From the NCBI GenBank assembly GCA_031383555.1, contig JANMZR010000414.1:1-37090 (forward strand): a DNA stretch of 37,090 nucleotides, read 5' to 3'. Of this stretch, positions 1 to 9,100 are shown piece after piece. This DNA comes from JANMZR01 sp031383555 (lineage in GTDB: Bacteria > Bacteroidota > Bacteroidia > Cytophagales > Spirosomataceae). Each line of letters begins with the position of its first letter. Position 1 is the first letter of the stretch. The notes below the pieces were generated by a model. That model saw only the letters and a list, made by a program, of their open reading frames with translations. It did not search any database and was not told the DNA's origin. Made by a program: the position numbers and the translations under genes.

Positions 1-25
1 TTGCTTTTTAAAACCAGAATCACAA

Positions 26-811
26 ATGAAATTAAAAAAACCACAAAAAATGCAATTGCAGTTTAAGATTTGCATAATATTTTTCAGTTTAATTGGCTTC
101 CATTCATTTTCTCAAAATAAAACAAAGAAATTAAACTTTGGAATTTCTTCAGGGATAAATTATAATGACTTCCATCCAGGTGATAATTATATTGTTGAAA
201 AAACAAAAAATAGATATACTTTTAATTATGGTGGTCTCCTAAGTTATAAATTTGAGAAGATTATTTCAATAGAGGCAGGTGTATTTTACACCAAGCAAGA
301 AGTGTGTCCTGATGATTTTTTAGTCGAACGCAGAACAAATGCCTTCCTATATAATGATAAATTATACACTGTTATCGGTGAGAGAAATTTTATGGATGGA
401 AAAGTAACTGCTAGTTCAATCATAATTCCAGCTAGATTGAAATTTTTATTGACACAAAAAAGTAAAGCAAAATTTAGCTTGATTTTTGGTTTGCACAGGC
501 AAGACAATTATAAGTATAAAGAATTTGGCAAGATTGAGGCTGAAATTTTGGATATTAAAAAACAATATCCAAATCTGGAGAATGATGCTATACAATATTT
601 AAAAGAAAGGTTTTTGAATGCTGAAAACTTGAAATCATCTGATCTCTCTAAAAATTACAAAACTAATAATTTTGGCTTTTTGATTGCGGCAAATTTAGAT
701 CTAAAAAATATTACAATAGAGCTTAATAAGCACATCAATGAAATTAGACCTGATAATGGACCAGTTTATAATTTTAATTTTTCCAGTTTAAACCTTAGAT
801 ATTGGTTTTAA
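26..811 (+). CDS. Outer-membrane beta-barrel-like protein, signal peptide
   Basis: Predicted 261-residue exported protein. The N-terminus carries a basic stretch, a hydrophobic segment (about residues 13-26) and a signal-peptidase-like end (HSFSQ). The rest alternates short polar and aromatic strands and ends in an aromatic-rich strand finishing in YWF, typical of small Bacteroidota outer-membrane barrels of the PorT/OMP_b-brl type. A second ATG at 50 gives a more compact signal peptide and may be the true start. No in-frame stop lies between the window edge and 26, so a start outside the window cannot be excluded. It converges with the DUF1080 gene across a shared terminator. The barrel assignment is inferred from composition and strand pattern; the specific function is unknown. 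Confidence 0.6.
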   Translation: MKLKKPQKMQLQFKICIIFFSLIGFHSFSQNKTKKLNFGISSGINYNDFHPGDNYIVEKTKNRYTFNYGGLLSYKFEKIISIEAGVFYTKQEVCPDDFLVERRTNAFLYNDKLYTVIGERNFMDGKVTASSIIIPARLKFLLTQKSKAKFSLIFGLHRQDNYKYKEFGKIEAEILDIKKQYPNLENDAIQYLKERFLNAENLKSSDLSKNYKTNNFGFLIAANLDLKNITIELNKHINEIRPDNGPVYNFNFSSLNLRYWF

Positions 812-830
812 AGTTTTAAATATTTCTTCA

Positions 831-867
831 AAAAAATAGCTTCCCTTATTGGGGAAAGCTGTTTTTT
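831..867. terminator. Bidirectional intrinsic terminator
   Basis: An A-run, a stem (AGCTTCCC pairing with GGGGAAAGCT around one bulged A) and a T-run lie between two convergent genes. The A-run and T-run on opposite sides of the stem would let it terminate both the barrel gene (+) and the DUF1080 gene (-). Confidence 0.75.
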
Positions 868-878
868 CTAAATTATTT

Positions 879-2222
879 CTATTTCAACTCCCTGATCTTC
901 ATGTTTTTAAAGCTCACATTATTGCCATGGTCTTGAATTAAGATATTGCCTTTATCGCCAGCACCAAAACCTTTGTATTTCTCATATTTTGAGCGAGCCA
1001 CCAGTGCATCGAAAATATTGCTTTTCCGCTCATATTCAAGTACTTTGAAGCCATTGAGCCAATGTTGAACCATATTATTTGGCATGGCTACAATTCTGGC
1101 TTGGTTCCAGTCGCCAACTTTTCGCTGAAAACGCTTATCCAATTTATAAGAAGGAATTAAGTCATACAAGCTGGCCATAGTACGGTTACCAACTGCTCCC
1201 ATTTTTGCATCGGGGTGTTTTTCATCATCCAAAACTTGGTATTCGAGGCCAACACCAGACCTGCCGCCTGAGTCAAAAGACTCGTTTACAAAATATTTCA
1301 CACCTGAGTTGGCGCCTTCCGTAAGCTTGAATTCAAAAACCATTTCAAAAGCACCATACTGCTCCGTGGTTACAATATCATTACCTGTTTCAGACCCATC
1401 TGATGGGCTTACATTGATTGTTCCATCCACAACTGACCAATGCTTTACAGGCATTTTATCACCATGAACTGCTCTGAACCCTGTGAAATCTTTTCCATTA
1501 AAAAGCATTTTCCAGCCCTGTGCTTGCTCTTGCGCTGAAAGATTGTTTTGAATCAAGTTAATTACTGGGGTGCTATCTAATGGACTGGCTTTCAAATTGT
1601 TGGTTTGTATTCTAATATTTTTCCACATGATTTGTTTGCCAGGCTTGATCTCATCTCCAATAGAGTGAACTTGCAATGCAATAAAACCGCTTGCCGTCAT
1701 ATCGTCAATTAGGTAGGCAACCGGTATGCCGTTTATCCATGTACGAATTGTGCTGCCAATGGCCTCAATTCTGTATTTATTCCAATCGTTTCTTTTGAAT
1801 GCTTTTTTACCTTCTGGGTTTATATTGGGGATATACAACCAGTCACGGCGGGCCTCGTCATAAATACCCCCCGACCATGCCCTATCGGCAGGGTCCACCT
1901 CCATTTGGTAGCCATGCACTCGATAGTCTTTATAATCTGCTTTTGATAGACTTCGAAACTGCACTCCTGAGTTCATATTATCAACTTTAAGGTCGAGCTC
2001 TAGTATAAAGTCGCCATAGTCTTTTTCGGTCGCCAAAAAAGAATTTGGAGTATTGGATACTGTTGTACCGATAATCACTCCATTTTTTACTTCGTATTTG
2101 GCTTGTCCATTGAGTTGCTTCCAGCCTTTCAGGGTCTTGCCATCGAATAGGTTTGTCCAATTTTGGGCAAAAGCTGAAGTTGTAATAATTAGAATTGATA
2201 GAACTGAAAATATTTTCTTCAT
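879..2222 (-). CDS. Two-domain DUF1080 (3-keto-disaccharide hydrolase-like) secreted protein
   Basis: 447-residue exported protein with a signal peptide ending near SAFAQ. Two copies of the concanavalin-like DUF1080 fold follow, about residues 21-207 and 235-447. Each begins with the family's W..LF(D/N)GK.. motif (TNLFDGKTLKGW; KMLFNGKDFTGF) and contains the NSGV(Q/K) motif (MNSGVQFRS; ANSGVKYFV). Most family members have one domain, so this is a tandem version. The family is annotated as 3-keto-disaccharide or 3-keto-glucoside hydrolase; which domain would be active cannot be told here. It lies 66 bp downstream of the DUF6807 gene on the same strand, so co-transcription is likely. The action is probably periplasmic or at the outer membrane. 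Confidence 0.85.
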   Translation of the reverse strand: MKKIFSVLSILIITTSAFAQNWTNLFDGKTLKGWKQLNGQAKYEVKNGVIIGTTVSNTPNSFLATEKDYGDFILELDLKVDNMNSGVQFRSLSKADYKDYRVHGYQMEVDPADRAWSGGIYDEARRDWLYIPNINPEGKKAFKRNDWNKYRIEAIGSTIRTWINGIPVAYLIDDMTASGFIALQVHSIGDEIKPGKQIMWKNIRIQTNNLKASPLDSTPVINLIQNNLSAQEQAQGWKMLFNGKDFTGFRAVHGDKMPVKHWSVVDGTINVSPSDGSETGNDIVTTEQYGAFEMVFEFKLTEGANSGVKYFVNESFDSGGRSGVGLEYQVLDDEKHPDAKMGAVGNRTMASLYDLIPSYKLDKRFQRKVGDWNQARIVAMPNNMVQHWLNGFKVLEYERKSNIFDALVARSKYEKYKGFGAGDKGNILIQDHGNNVSFKNMKIRELK

Positions 2223-2288
2223 TATGGTTTTTTTTTATTTTAAAATTTATAAAATTATTTAATTCTCACTTTTGGTGGTAAGGAGGCC

Positions 2289-3377
2289 TTATTTTGTTTT
2301 GGAAAAGTCCTTTGCCAGTTTATTAATTTCAGCATCACTCACCACTCTTGAAGTAATCACTGTTCTATATCTGAAAGTAACTGATTCGCCTTTTTTGAGC
2401 TTCAAATTTGTGGATTCTTTACCTTTACTAAATACATTGGCTCCTAAAGGATTAGCTGCAAAAAGACCGTAACCTCTTGTATGCCAGTAAGTTGGATAGC
2501 CTACATTTTTAGGATGGTCGATTATTGCCAAAGATACATTTTCATCTTTAAACTTTCCAGATAGGTTTACCCAGCGGCCTCTTGTACCCCAAACAGCATC
2601 ACCTTCAAGGCCTTCACTACTGCGATAGTTACCCGTAACACCTTCATTGTTAAGTGTTGGCACTTTGGTTTCAATCCCTTGTGCATCTGTGAATATTTCT
2701 GCAACTTTCGATGGATGTTCAAGCTCACGAGCCAGCCTTATGGCAAACATACCATCTTTTACATCTTTAAATACAACATCCCGCTCAGCAATCAAGGTGG
2801 TGATTCTATCAATAATTCTTTGGTCACCTTTTCCCGAAAAAATGTATTCTGTAGTTTCTACCATCGTGTCTTCACCATGGCCATCAGCCGAAATCCATTC
2901 GCCACGAACCTTGAAGCTACCTTGCTTTCCCCCCGATTTCATTTGCACCAACTCCAACTGGCGTATGGTTCCGTATTTTGCCACTCGCTTATTTTCTTCA
3001 ATGGCCATTGAATTATTCCAGTAATCAAATCCGTTTACGTCTTCATAATTGAGCCACATACCAACATGATGTGGGTGATCTACCCGCTCACCTGGACGTG
3101 GGTCAATTGGCCACCCTCGTGTAATTAAGGTCCCTTTCGCCGTGCGGATGGGGTAAAGCACTGGTTTTTTTAGAATATCTTCCCCAGGGTTGAAAAAAGA
3201 TGTAAAGGGCTGATCATCATAGCTTATATCAACCGTTTTGGTAACTTCGTTGGCAATTACTTTGATTCTTTGGGCCTTTAAAGTGTTGGTAATAGCCATA
3301 ACAAAGCCTACTAATAATATAAGCACCCAAGCAAGTTTGTCGAGTAAAAAAGTGCGGTTTTTTAAATTTTTTATCAT
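2289..3377 (-). CDS. DUF6807 (PmoA-like) family protein
   Basis: 362 residues. An N-terminal hydrophobic segment (about residues 14-33, LAWVLILLVGFVMAITNTLK) would act as signal or membrane anchor. The body matches the DUF6807/PmoA family by its characteristic strings: PVLYPIRT, RPGERVDHPHHVGMWLNYEDVNG and a late PTYWHTRGYGLFAANPLG. Family members are common in Bacteroidota and Planctomycetota sugar-catabolic clusters. The name PmoA comes from a database similarity and does not imply methane oxidation. The conserved His-rich HPHH stretch suggests metal or sugar binding, which is inference. The gene precedes the DUF1080 gene by 66 bp in what looks like a two-gene operon. Confidence 0.8.
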   Translation of the reverse strand: MIKNLKNRTFLLDKLAWVLILLVGFVMAITNTLKAQRIKVIANEVTKTVDISYDDQPFTSFFNPGEDILKKPVLYPIRTAKGTLITRGWPIDPRPGERVDHPHHVGMWLNYEDVNGFDYWNNSMAIEENKRVAKYGTIRQLELVQMKSGGKQGSFKVRGEWISADGHGEDTMVETTEYIFSGKGDQRIIDRITTLIAERDVVFKDVKDGMFAIRLARELEHPSKVAEIFTDAQGIETKVPTLNNEGVTGNYRSSEGLEGDAVWGTRGRWVNLSGKFKDENVSLAIIDHPKNVGYPTYWHTRGYGLFAANPLGANVFSKGKESTNLKLKKGESVTFRYRTVITSRVVSDAEINKLAKDFSKTK

Positions 3378-3421
3378 TTTAAAGATATTTATTTGTTAAT
3401 ATTTCTTGCGTTTCTATTTTC

Positions 3422-3447
3422 TTTGAATTGCCTCCAGCTTTAGCTGG
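3422..3447 (+). repeat. REP-like unit at the 3' end of the transposase gene
   Basis: The 9-base tag TTTGAATTG is followed by CCT and the hairpin CCAGCT-TT-AGCTGG. The transposase stop codon (3440-3442, minus strand) falls inside the hairpin loop region. The same tag plus hairpin recurs four more times at 3955-4350. Confidence 0.8.
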
Positions 3448-3892
3448 TGGAATCAGAGTCATTAAATTTCTGAAAGCCAAATTTAGTAATGAATTCCTCA
3501 TATTCATCTTTGAATGTTTTAGTTTTATGATGTTCCTCCTGATTTTTAATGTAATTTCTTACCCGATTAAGCTGCGAAAGTGAAACTGATACGGCAAAAT
3601 ACTCATCTTGCCATTGTAGTTTTTCAGCAATTATATTTTGCTTATTAAACCAAAATGCAGACTCCCCTTTAATTAATTGCATTATTTTACTCATTGTTTG
3701 TTCTGCTCCAAGTGAAATTAAACAGTGGCAATGATCATTATACCCATTTATAAAATCAATAAATATCTCCTTCTCTCTACTATTTTTTAAAATATGCTGC
3801 CACATGCTTTCTCTAATTTCTTTTGTTTGTAAATAAGGAGCTCTGTTTTTTGTACTCCAAACAAAATGAATATAAACACTTATTTGTGGCAT
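3440..3892 (-). CDS. IS200/IS605-type Y1 (HUH) transposase, REP-associated (RAYT-like)
   Basis: 150-residue single-domain protein of the Y1 transposase family. Visible signatures are VWSTKNRAPYL near the N-terminus, the HUH metal-binding pair in NGYNDHCHCLISL (His54 and His56), LIKGES at 74-79, and the probable nucleophile Tyr114 in NYIKNQEEHH. All catalytic residues appear intact. There is no tnpB partner. Instead, palindromic repeats lie on both sides of the gene, and one overlaps its stop codon. This is the arrangement known for REP-associated tyrosine transposases, which process single-stranded hairpin DNA. Alternatively it could be a plain IS200 element, whose ends are also subterminal hairpins. 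The many copies upstream and their mixed orientation favour the REP interpretation. Confidence 0.85.
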   Translation of the reverse strand: MPQISVYIHFVWSTKNRAPYLQTKEIRESMWQHILKNSREKEIFIDFINGYNDHCHCLISLGAEQTMSKIMQLIKGESAFWFNKQNIIAEKLQWQDEYFAVSVSLSQLNRVRNYIKNQEEHHKTKTFKDEYEEFITKFGFQKFNDSDSTS

Positions 3893-3922
3893 AGCTTTGT
3901 CTTTTTTTTAATGCAATTGTTT

Positions 3923-3936
3923 TTGGCTAAAGCCAA
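3923..3936. repeat. Palindrome TTGGCT-AA-AGCCAA (second hairpin type)
   Basis: A perfect 6-bp stem with a 2-base centre, located 31 bp upstream of the transposase start. The same palindrome with a TT centre recurs at 4045-4058 and 4221-4234, so three copies of this second hairpin type flank the first type. Confidence 0.75.
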
Positions 3937-3954
3937 TTATCTGCTCATTTTTTT

Positions 3955-3983
3955 CCACTGGCTAAAGCCAGTGGCAATTCAAA
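3955..3983 (-). repeat. Inverted REP-like unit
   Basis: Read on the minus strand, the tag TTTGAATTG is followed by the 9-bp-arm hairpin CCACTGGCT-TT-AGCCAGTGG. The unit faces the opposite way to those at 3422 and 3996, giving a mosaic of inverted units as in BIME elements. A partial second copy of tag plus left arm follows at 3984-3998. Confidence 0.75.
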
Positions 3984-3994
3984 GCCAGTGGCAA

Positions 3995-4092
3995 TTTTGA
4001 ATTGCCTCCAGCTTTAGCTGGAGTTTAAAATTCAAATTAGCAAATTGGCTTTAGCCAAAACCCTTTCAATAGTCCTTTGTAAATTAAAACAA
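3995..4092 (+). repeat. REP-like module A (tag, CCAGCT hairpin, TTGGCT hairpin)
   Basis: The tag TTTGAATTG at 3996-4004 is followed by an 8-bp-arm hairpin (CTCCAGCT-TT-AGCTGGAG, 4006-4023), an AT-rich spacer, and the second hairpin at 4045-4058. The whole module of about 98 bp recurs in diverged form at 4176-4269. Confidence 0.8.
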
Positions 4093-4175
4093 ATTGCAAA
4101 CATAAGTTTGTTCTTACTAAAGCCAATAGAAATATCTTCACCAGCTTCTATTCAAATGCACAAATCTGGCTCCAA

Positions 4176-4269
4176 TTTTGAATCGCCTTTAGCTGGAGCT
4201 TAATATTCAAATTAGCGAAATTGGCTTTAGCCAAAACTCTTTCAATAATTATTTGCAAATTAACACAAA
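4176..4269 (+). repeat. REP-like module B, diverged direct copy of module A
   Basis: It aligns with module A along its length, including the spacer ATTCAAATTAGC and the second hairpin at 4221-4234. The left arm of the first hairpin is deleted (tag TTTGAATCG runs directly into CCTTTAGCTGGAG), so this copy of the first hairpin should no longer fold. Confidence 0.75.
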
Positions 4270-4326
4270 CTTTACTCAAAGGATATCCTGTAAAAAAGCA
4301 TCTAGTAATTTAAATACTGCAACAGT

Positions 4327-4350
4327 TTTGAATTGCTTCCAGCTTTAGGA
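4327..4350 (+). repeat. Degenerate REP-like unit
   Basis: The tag TTTGAATTG is intact, but the hairpin has decayed to TTCCAGCTTTAGGAA, which leaves a short imperfect stem. It is the last recognisable unit before the susD terminator. Confidence 0.6.
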
Positions 4351-4360
4351 AGATCCTGAA

Positions 4361-4392
4361 AAAAAAATAGCCGCCGGATTTCCGACGGCTAT
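4361..4392 (-). terminator. Intrinsic terminator of the susCD operon
   Basis: On the minus strand, a GC-rich stem (ATAGCCGTCGGA pairing with TCCGGCGGCTAT, one mismatch) is followed by seven T residues. It lies 34 bp beyond the susD stop codon. Confidence 0.85.
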
Positions 4393-4425
4393 CAATTTAG
4401 GGTTAGAGATTAAGGTAATTAGTTT

Positions 4426-6087
4426 TTAATATCCTGGGTTTTGGGGGAAATTCGTTTTTCCATCAATGGCTCTATCAATCTGTATTTGAGGAATCGGTCT
4501 CAAAATATGATACTCTTTAATATTTGGTGCTGCTTGTGGATTGTATTTTTTTACTCTTTCCAATAAATTTCCCCAACGCTTCAAATCCAACCAACGAAAT
4601 TGCTCGCCAATAAGCTCACGCTCACGCTCTTCGTACATAAAATCCATGGTGGCTTGGTCTTCTGTTATCTGCATTTGGGCTGTTTTCCCCGCAAAAGCGG
4701 CTCTAGCTCTTACAATGTTTATGTTTTTTGTAGCTTCGGCTTTGTCTCCAGTTAGTATTTGAGCTTCGGCTAATAATAGATGAGTTTCAGCTAAACGCAT
4801 CATGAAATAATCTCGCCCTCCTTCAAATTGAGTGCGGTCAATTCTGGCAGGGTCCATTTGTTTTCTTAAACCCAAGAAAAGACGTTCGTCATATCTACTA
4901 GGCACTAAAACTTGGTATTTTCTTTTTGCTCTTTCAGCTACTGACATTTCAAAACCTGGTAAAAACATACTAGTATCACCTCGAGCATAGGTAACTTTTG
5001 GTTTAGAGGTATCGAAAAAAGTATTATAAGTACCTGGGTTGTTTGAAAGGAAGGTATCATTGAATGTTTTTTTGTATCTGCTGTCATTTTCTCTGTCTTT
5101 AAATACGACTTCGTAAGTATATGGAGTAGGCCGGAATCTTTTGAACGGACGACCATTTTCAGTATCACGAAGCATACCTGCCTGAGTATCGTATTCCATT
5201 AAGAAAAATACGTGAGCATTATTACCCCCACCATTATTAAGTGGGTCTCTTGTGTATTGCACCGACATAATGATTTCGTCGTTTATCTCATTTCCCAAAC
5301 GATGTACCGCAGCAAAGTCAGGTAATAGTTTTAGCCCGTAGTTATTAATCACACTTTGGAAAAGTGGAATAGCCTTAGTGAAATCATCTCCTGCTTTTGC
5401 CTCTGATGTTCCTTTTGTTAGATATACTTTTCCCAACAAGTGTTCTGCCGCAGGGCGAGTTGCACGACCATATTGAGTTGACTTTGACTTTGCTTCCAGA
5501 TCAGGTATAGCTTCTGTCAAATCTTTGATAATTGCTGCGTATTGAGCTGCAACCGTTGAGCGCTTCACATCTTTTGTGGGTGCTAATGTTTCGGTCATTC
5601 TTAAATCTACTCCCCCAAATAGTTGGGTTAATAAAAAGTAGTGGTGAGCCCTGATAAACTTCGCTTCGGCAATTCTTTGTTTTTTTACAACATCTGCTAT
5701 TCCAGTAACATTTGCTGAACGCTCAAGGACAGCATTACAAGTATTGATTCCTCTGTAAAACTCATCCCAAATCTGTTGAACGTGCCCGTTTCGGGTATCA
5801 AAGTCGTTGGTATAAGTATTCATGAATTTCCAGCTACCGTCTGCACCATTGGTGTAAGTATCTGTTCCAAAAATAGTAAAATTGTTGCCAGCTTCGGTAC
5901 CATACCAAGTTCGCAAAGATGTATAAGCTGAATTGACTGCATCATCAAGACCTTTTGCCGTATTGATATAATCGTTAGGAATTTGTGAAATTACTTCCTC
6001 ATTTAATACATCTTGGCAAGACTGAGTACTCAAAAGAGCAATACTCATCAAACCAATTTTTGCATAATTTAAAAATATATTTTTCAT
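4426..6087 (-). CDS. SusD/RagB-family nutrient-binding outer-membrane lipoprotein
   Basis: A surface glycan-binding lipoprotein that would cap the SusC transporter encoded just upstream. With the start at 6087 (MKNIFLNYAKIG) it has 553 residues. The N-terminus is a lipoprotein signal ending SIALLSTQSC with Cys24 as the lipidation site. A further in-frame ATG at 6117 would add ten residues ahead of the signal and overlap the end of susC, so the inner start is preferred. SusD hallmarks are visible: early helices with AVNSAYTSLRTWYG, the TPR-like region RIAEAKFIRAHHYFLLTQLFGGV, and the C-terminal EERERELIGEQFRWLDLKRWGNL and FPQNPGY ending. It is the second gene of a susC-susD operon with a 38-bp gap. 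Confidence 0.95.
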   Translation of the reverse strand: MKNIFLNYAKIGLMSIALLSTQSCQDVLNEEVISQIPNDYINTAKGLDDAVNSAYTSLRTWYGTEAGNNFTIFGTDTYTNGADGSWKFMNTYTNDFDTRNGHVQQIWDEFYRGINTCNAVLERSANVTGIADVVKKQRIAEAKFIRAHHYFLLTQLFGGVDLRMTETLAPTKDVKRSTVAAQYAAIIKDLTEAIPDLEAKSKSTQYGRATRPAAEHLLGKVYLTKGTSEAKAGDDFTKAIPLFQSVINNYGLKLLPDFAAVHRLGNEINDEIIMSVQYTRDPLNNGGGNNAHVFFLMEYDTQAGMLRDTENGRPFKRFRPTPYTYEVVFKDRENDSRYKKTFNDTFLSNNPGTYNTFFDTSKPKVTYARGDTSMFLPGFEMSVAERAKRKYQVLVPSRYDERLFLGLRKQMDPARIDRTQFEGGRDYFMMRLAETHLLLAEAQILTGDKAEATKNINIVRARAAFAGKTAQMQITEDQATMDFMYEERERELIGEQFRWLDLKRWGNLLERVKKYNPQAAPNIKEYHILRPIPQIQIDRAIDGKTNFPQNPGY

Positions 6088-6125
6088 TATTATAATTTTT
6101 TTTAAGTAAAATGTCAAAAGAATTA

Positions 6126-9100
6126 TTAAAACTTCACGCCCAAACCAACAGTGATGGTTCGAATGGCAGGAGAAATATTTGCATTGATATCTCCACCACC
6201 TACGCCCTGCTCACCGTCAACAAAAGTTTCAGGATCCATACCTTTGTACTTGGTAATGTACTGTGAGAAAATAAATGGTTGCTGAATGCTTGCGAAGATT
6301 CTCAAACCATCCATCTTCAATTTTGAAGCAAAATTAGAAGGCACGTTATATCCAATATTTATATTACGTATTTTTATGAAAGAGCCATCAAAATACTGTA
6401 GTGAGCTGTTATATTTAGGAAACTCTTGGGTTACAACTGGTTGAGGAAAGTCGTTTGTTGGGTTGTTTGGTGTCCAGTAATTGATATTCAAATTATTGTA
6501 ACGTCCAGCCAAGGCATTTTGGCCAGTATGGAATGTGCTTCTAATAAACTGACCAAATCTACCAAATATAAATACTGATAAATCAAAGCCTTTGTAAGTA
6601 AAACGGTTGGTGAGACCAAGCGTAAAATCAGGAACTGCCGAACCCAAAATCTGACGGTCATCAGCATTGATTTTTCCATCACCATTTACATCTTGAATTC
6701 TAACTTGCCCAACTTTATCGCCAAATGATTTAGCTAAATCTGCTTCATTGGTTTGCCAGATACCTGTTTTCTTTAAATCAAAGAAAACTGTGAGTGGTTG
6801 TCCAATAAAACGTCCTGCTGCAATGTCATCAACTTTACCATTGGCCAATTCAATAATTGCTTCACGGTTACGGTTGAAAATGAAATCCGTAGTCCACTTA
6901 AATCCACCTTTATCAACATTTGTGCTACCAATGGTCAATTCAAGACCTTTGTTTCGAGTTTGACCAATATTTGTAGTGAAACCACCAAAACCAGTTGAAG
7001 TTGGAAGTGGCTGAGGAGCTAAGAGGTCAGTTGTATTAGTAACATAGTATTCAGCACTACCCGATAATCTTCCTGCGAAGAAACTAAAGTCTAAACCCAT
7101 ATTTTGAGTAGTTGAAGTTTCCCATTTCAAATCAGGATTTCCGATAGTACCTGGGCGATAGCCAAATGCAGCGGTATTATCCCAAGCATAAGATGTACGC
7201 CCCAATAGAGCCTGCGTTTGATATGGGTTAATTCCTTGATTACCAACCGCTCCATAACTCAAACGAAGTTTTAATTGGTCGATAAATTTAACATTTTTTA
7301 GAAATGATTCATCTGAAATATTCCAACCTAATGCTACTGATGGAAAGTAACCATATTTGGTATTTGCTCCAAAACGAGAAGAACCATCGGCACGTAAGGT
7401 TGCTGTCAATAAGTATTTTTCTTTGTAGTCATAATTGATACGACCCATATAAGAAAGCAATGTCCATTGAATCAAGTTAGTACCTGCCCCAGTAATTTGG
7501 CTGGCAGCTCCTAAATTATAGTACGATTGAGACTCTGCGGGAATACCCAAAACACTAATATTTGACCTGTCATCTCTATCTCTTTGAATAGATTGTAGGG
7601 CAGTTACGCCAAAATTGTGAACTTGGTTAAATTTTTTGTTATATGAAACTATATTTTCCAAAGTGTAATTTAGCAGAAACTGTTCGTTTATGCTACCAGT
7701 TGAAGCACCACCTCTACGTTCATTAGTTTGAGAACCTGTAAAACGTCCATTACGGGCAACTGTAAAATCGGGTCCGAAATTCACACGGTATTTTAATCCT
7801 TCAATAATATCCCACTCACCATATACGCTATTGAAGATTCTGTAACGTTTAGTTTCATCTACTTGAGCACCAGGTACTATTTCGGCCAATGGATTGGTAC
7901 GTAAACCATCTAATGTTGGCAAGAAAATCAAGTTACCTTTGTCGTCGAAGGGTTTGCCAAGTGGATTTTCTGCCATTGCACCACCAATTGGGTTGTAAAA
8001 CTCTCCGTTTCTCTTACTCAATACTGCTAACGACGAAATACCAACTCTTAGTTTGTTATTTATCTTATGGTCAAGGTTTACTCTGAAAGTTCCACGAGTA
8101 AAATCTTGCTTTCTTACTACACCAATATCTTGAAAGAAGTTTCCTGAAATATTGAAGGTAGTTTTTTCTGAACCACCCGAAACAGCTAATTGATGGCTTT
8201 GAATCGCACCACTTTGTAGCATTGCCTCAACATAATCAGTGCTTCTGCCAAGATTGATACTTTCTAATTCAACTGCTTCAAAGATTTTTGCATCAGCATC
8301 AGCAGTGGCAGCTCCTAATGGGTATTGACCAACAGCACGGCGTGATTCTCTTTTGTAATCGGCAAATTGCCCGCCATTCATTACACCCACTGTGTTTAAT
8401 CTATCGTTTACACCAATATAAGAGTCCCAAGAAACTTGGGTTTTACCCGCTTTTCCTCTTTTTGTGGTAATGATTACTACTCCGTTGGCACCTCTCGAAC
8501 CATAGATAGCTGTTGACGAAGCATCTTTCAAAACCTCCATCGAAGTAATGTCATTTGGGTTAATGTCATCAATACCACCAGATAATGGAATACCGTCAAC
8601 TACAAACAAAGGGTCGTTTGAGGCATTAAACGATCGACGACCACGAATACGAATCTGTGGGCCAGCACCCGGCTTACTTCCCGCTTGCGAAACCTCAACT
8701 CCTGCCGCACGACCTTGCAAGGCCTGGCGAGCGTTGGTTATAGGTAATTCTGAAATTTCTTTCGAACTAATCGAAGAAATGGCGCCAGTCATTTGGCTTT
8801 TCTTTTGTGTACCATAACCAACTACTACTACTTCATCCAATGCTTTGGTATCTGCAGTCAAGGATAAATTAATCACTGTTTTACTTCCAACAGGTACCTC
8901 TTGACTTAAAAAGCCAATAGAAGAAATCAATAATGTTGCGTTGGAGCCAACACCTAATTTAAAATTTCCTGAAGCATCGGTTGTTGTACCTCTATTGGTA
9001 CCTTTTATTAAAATACTTGCCCCAGGTAGGCCGTCTCCTGTTCCATCAGAGATTTTTCCGCTGATTTGGCTTTCTTGAGCGTTGGACACGAAGCTTAACA

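Noticed and set aside
2647..3024. 125-codon plus-strand frame opposite the DUF6807 gene
   Set aside because: Antisense shadow of a clearly recognised family member, without its own protein pattern.
4081..4140. Further hairpin unit near 4116
   Set aside because: Only half of the palindrome (CTAAAGCCAA) remains and it cannot fold; it was not counted as a repeat copy.
6088..6117. Longer susD start at 6117
   Set aside because: It adds ten residues before a good lipoprotein signal peptide; the start at 6087 fits the lipobox position.
8548..8817. 89-codon plus-strand frame opposite the susC plug domain
   Set aside because: Antisense shadow within a highly conserved transporter region.
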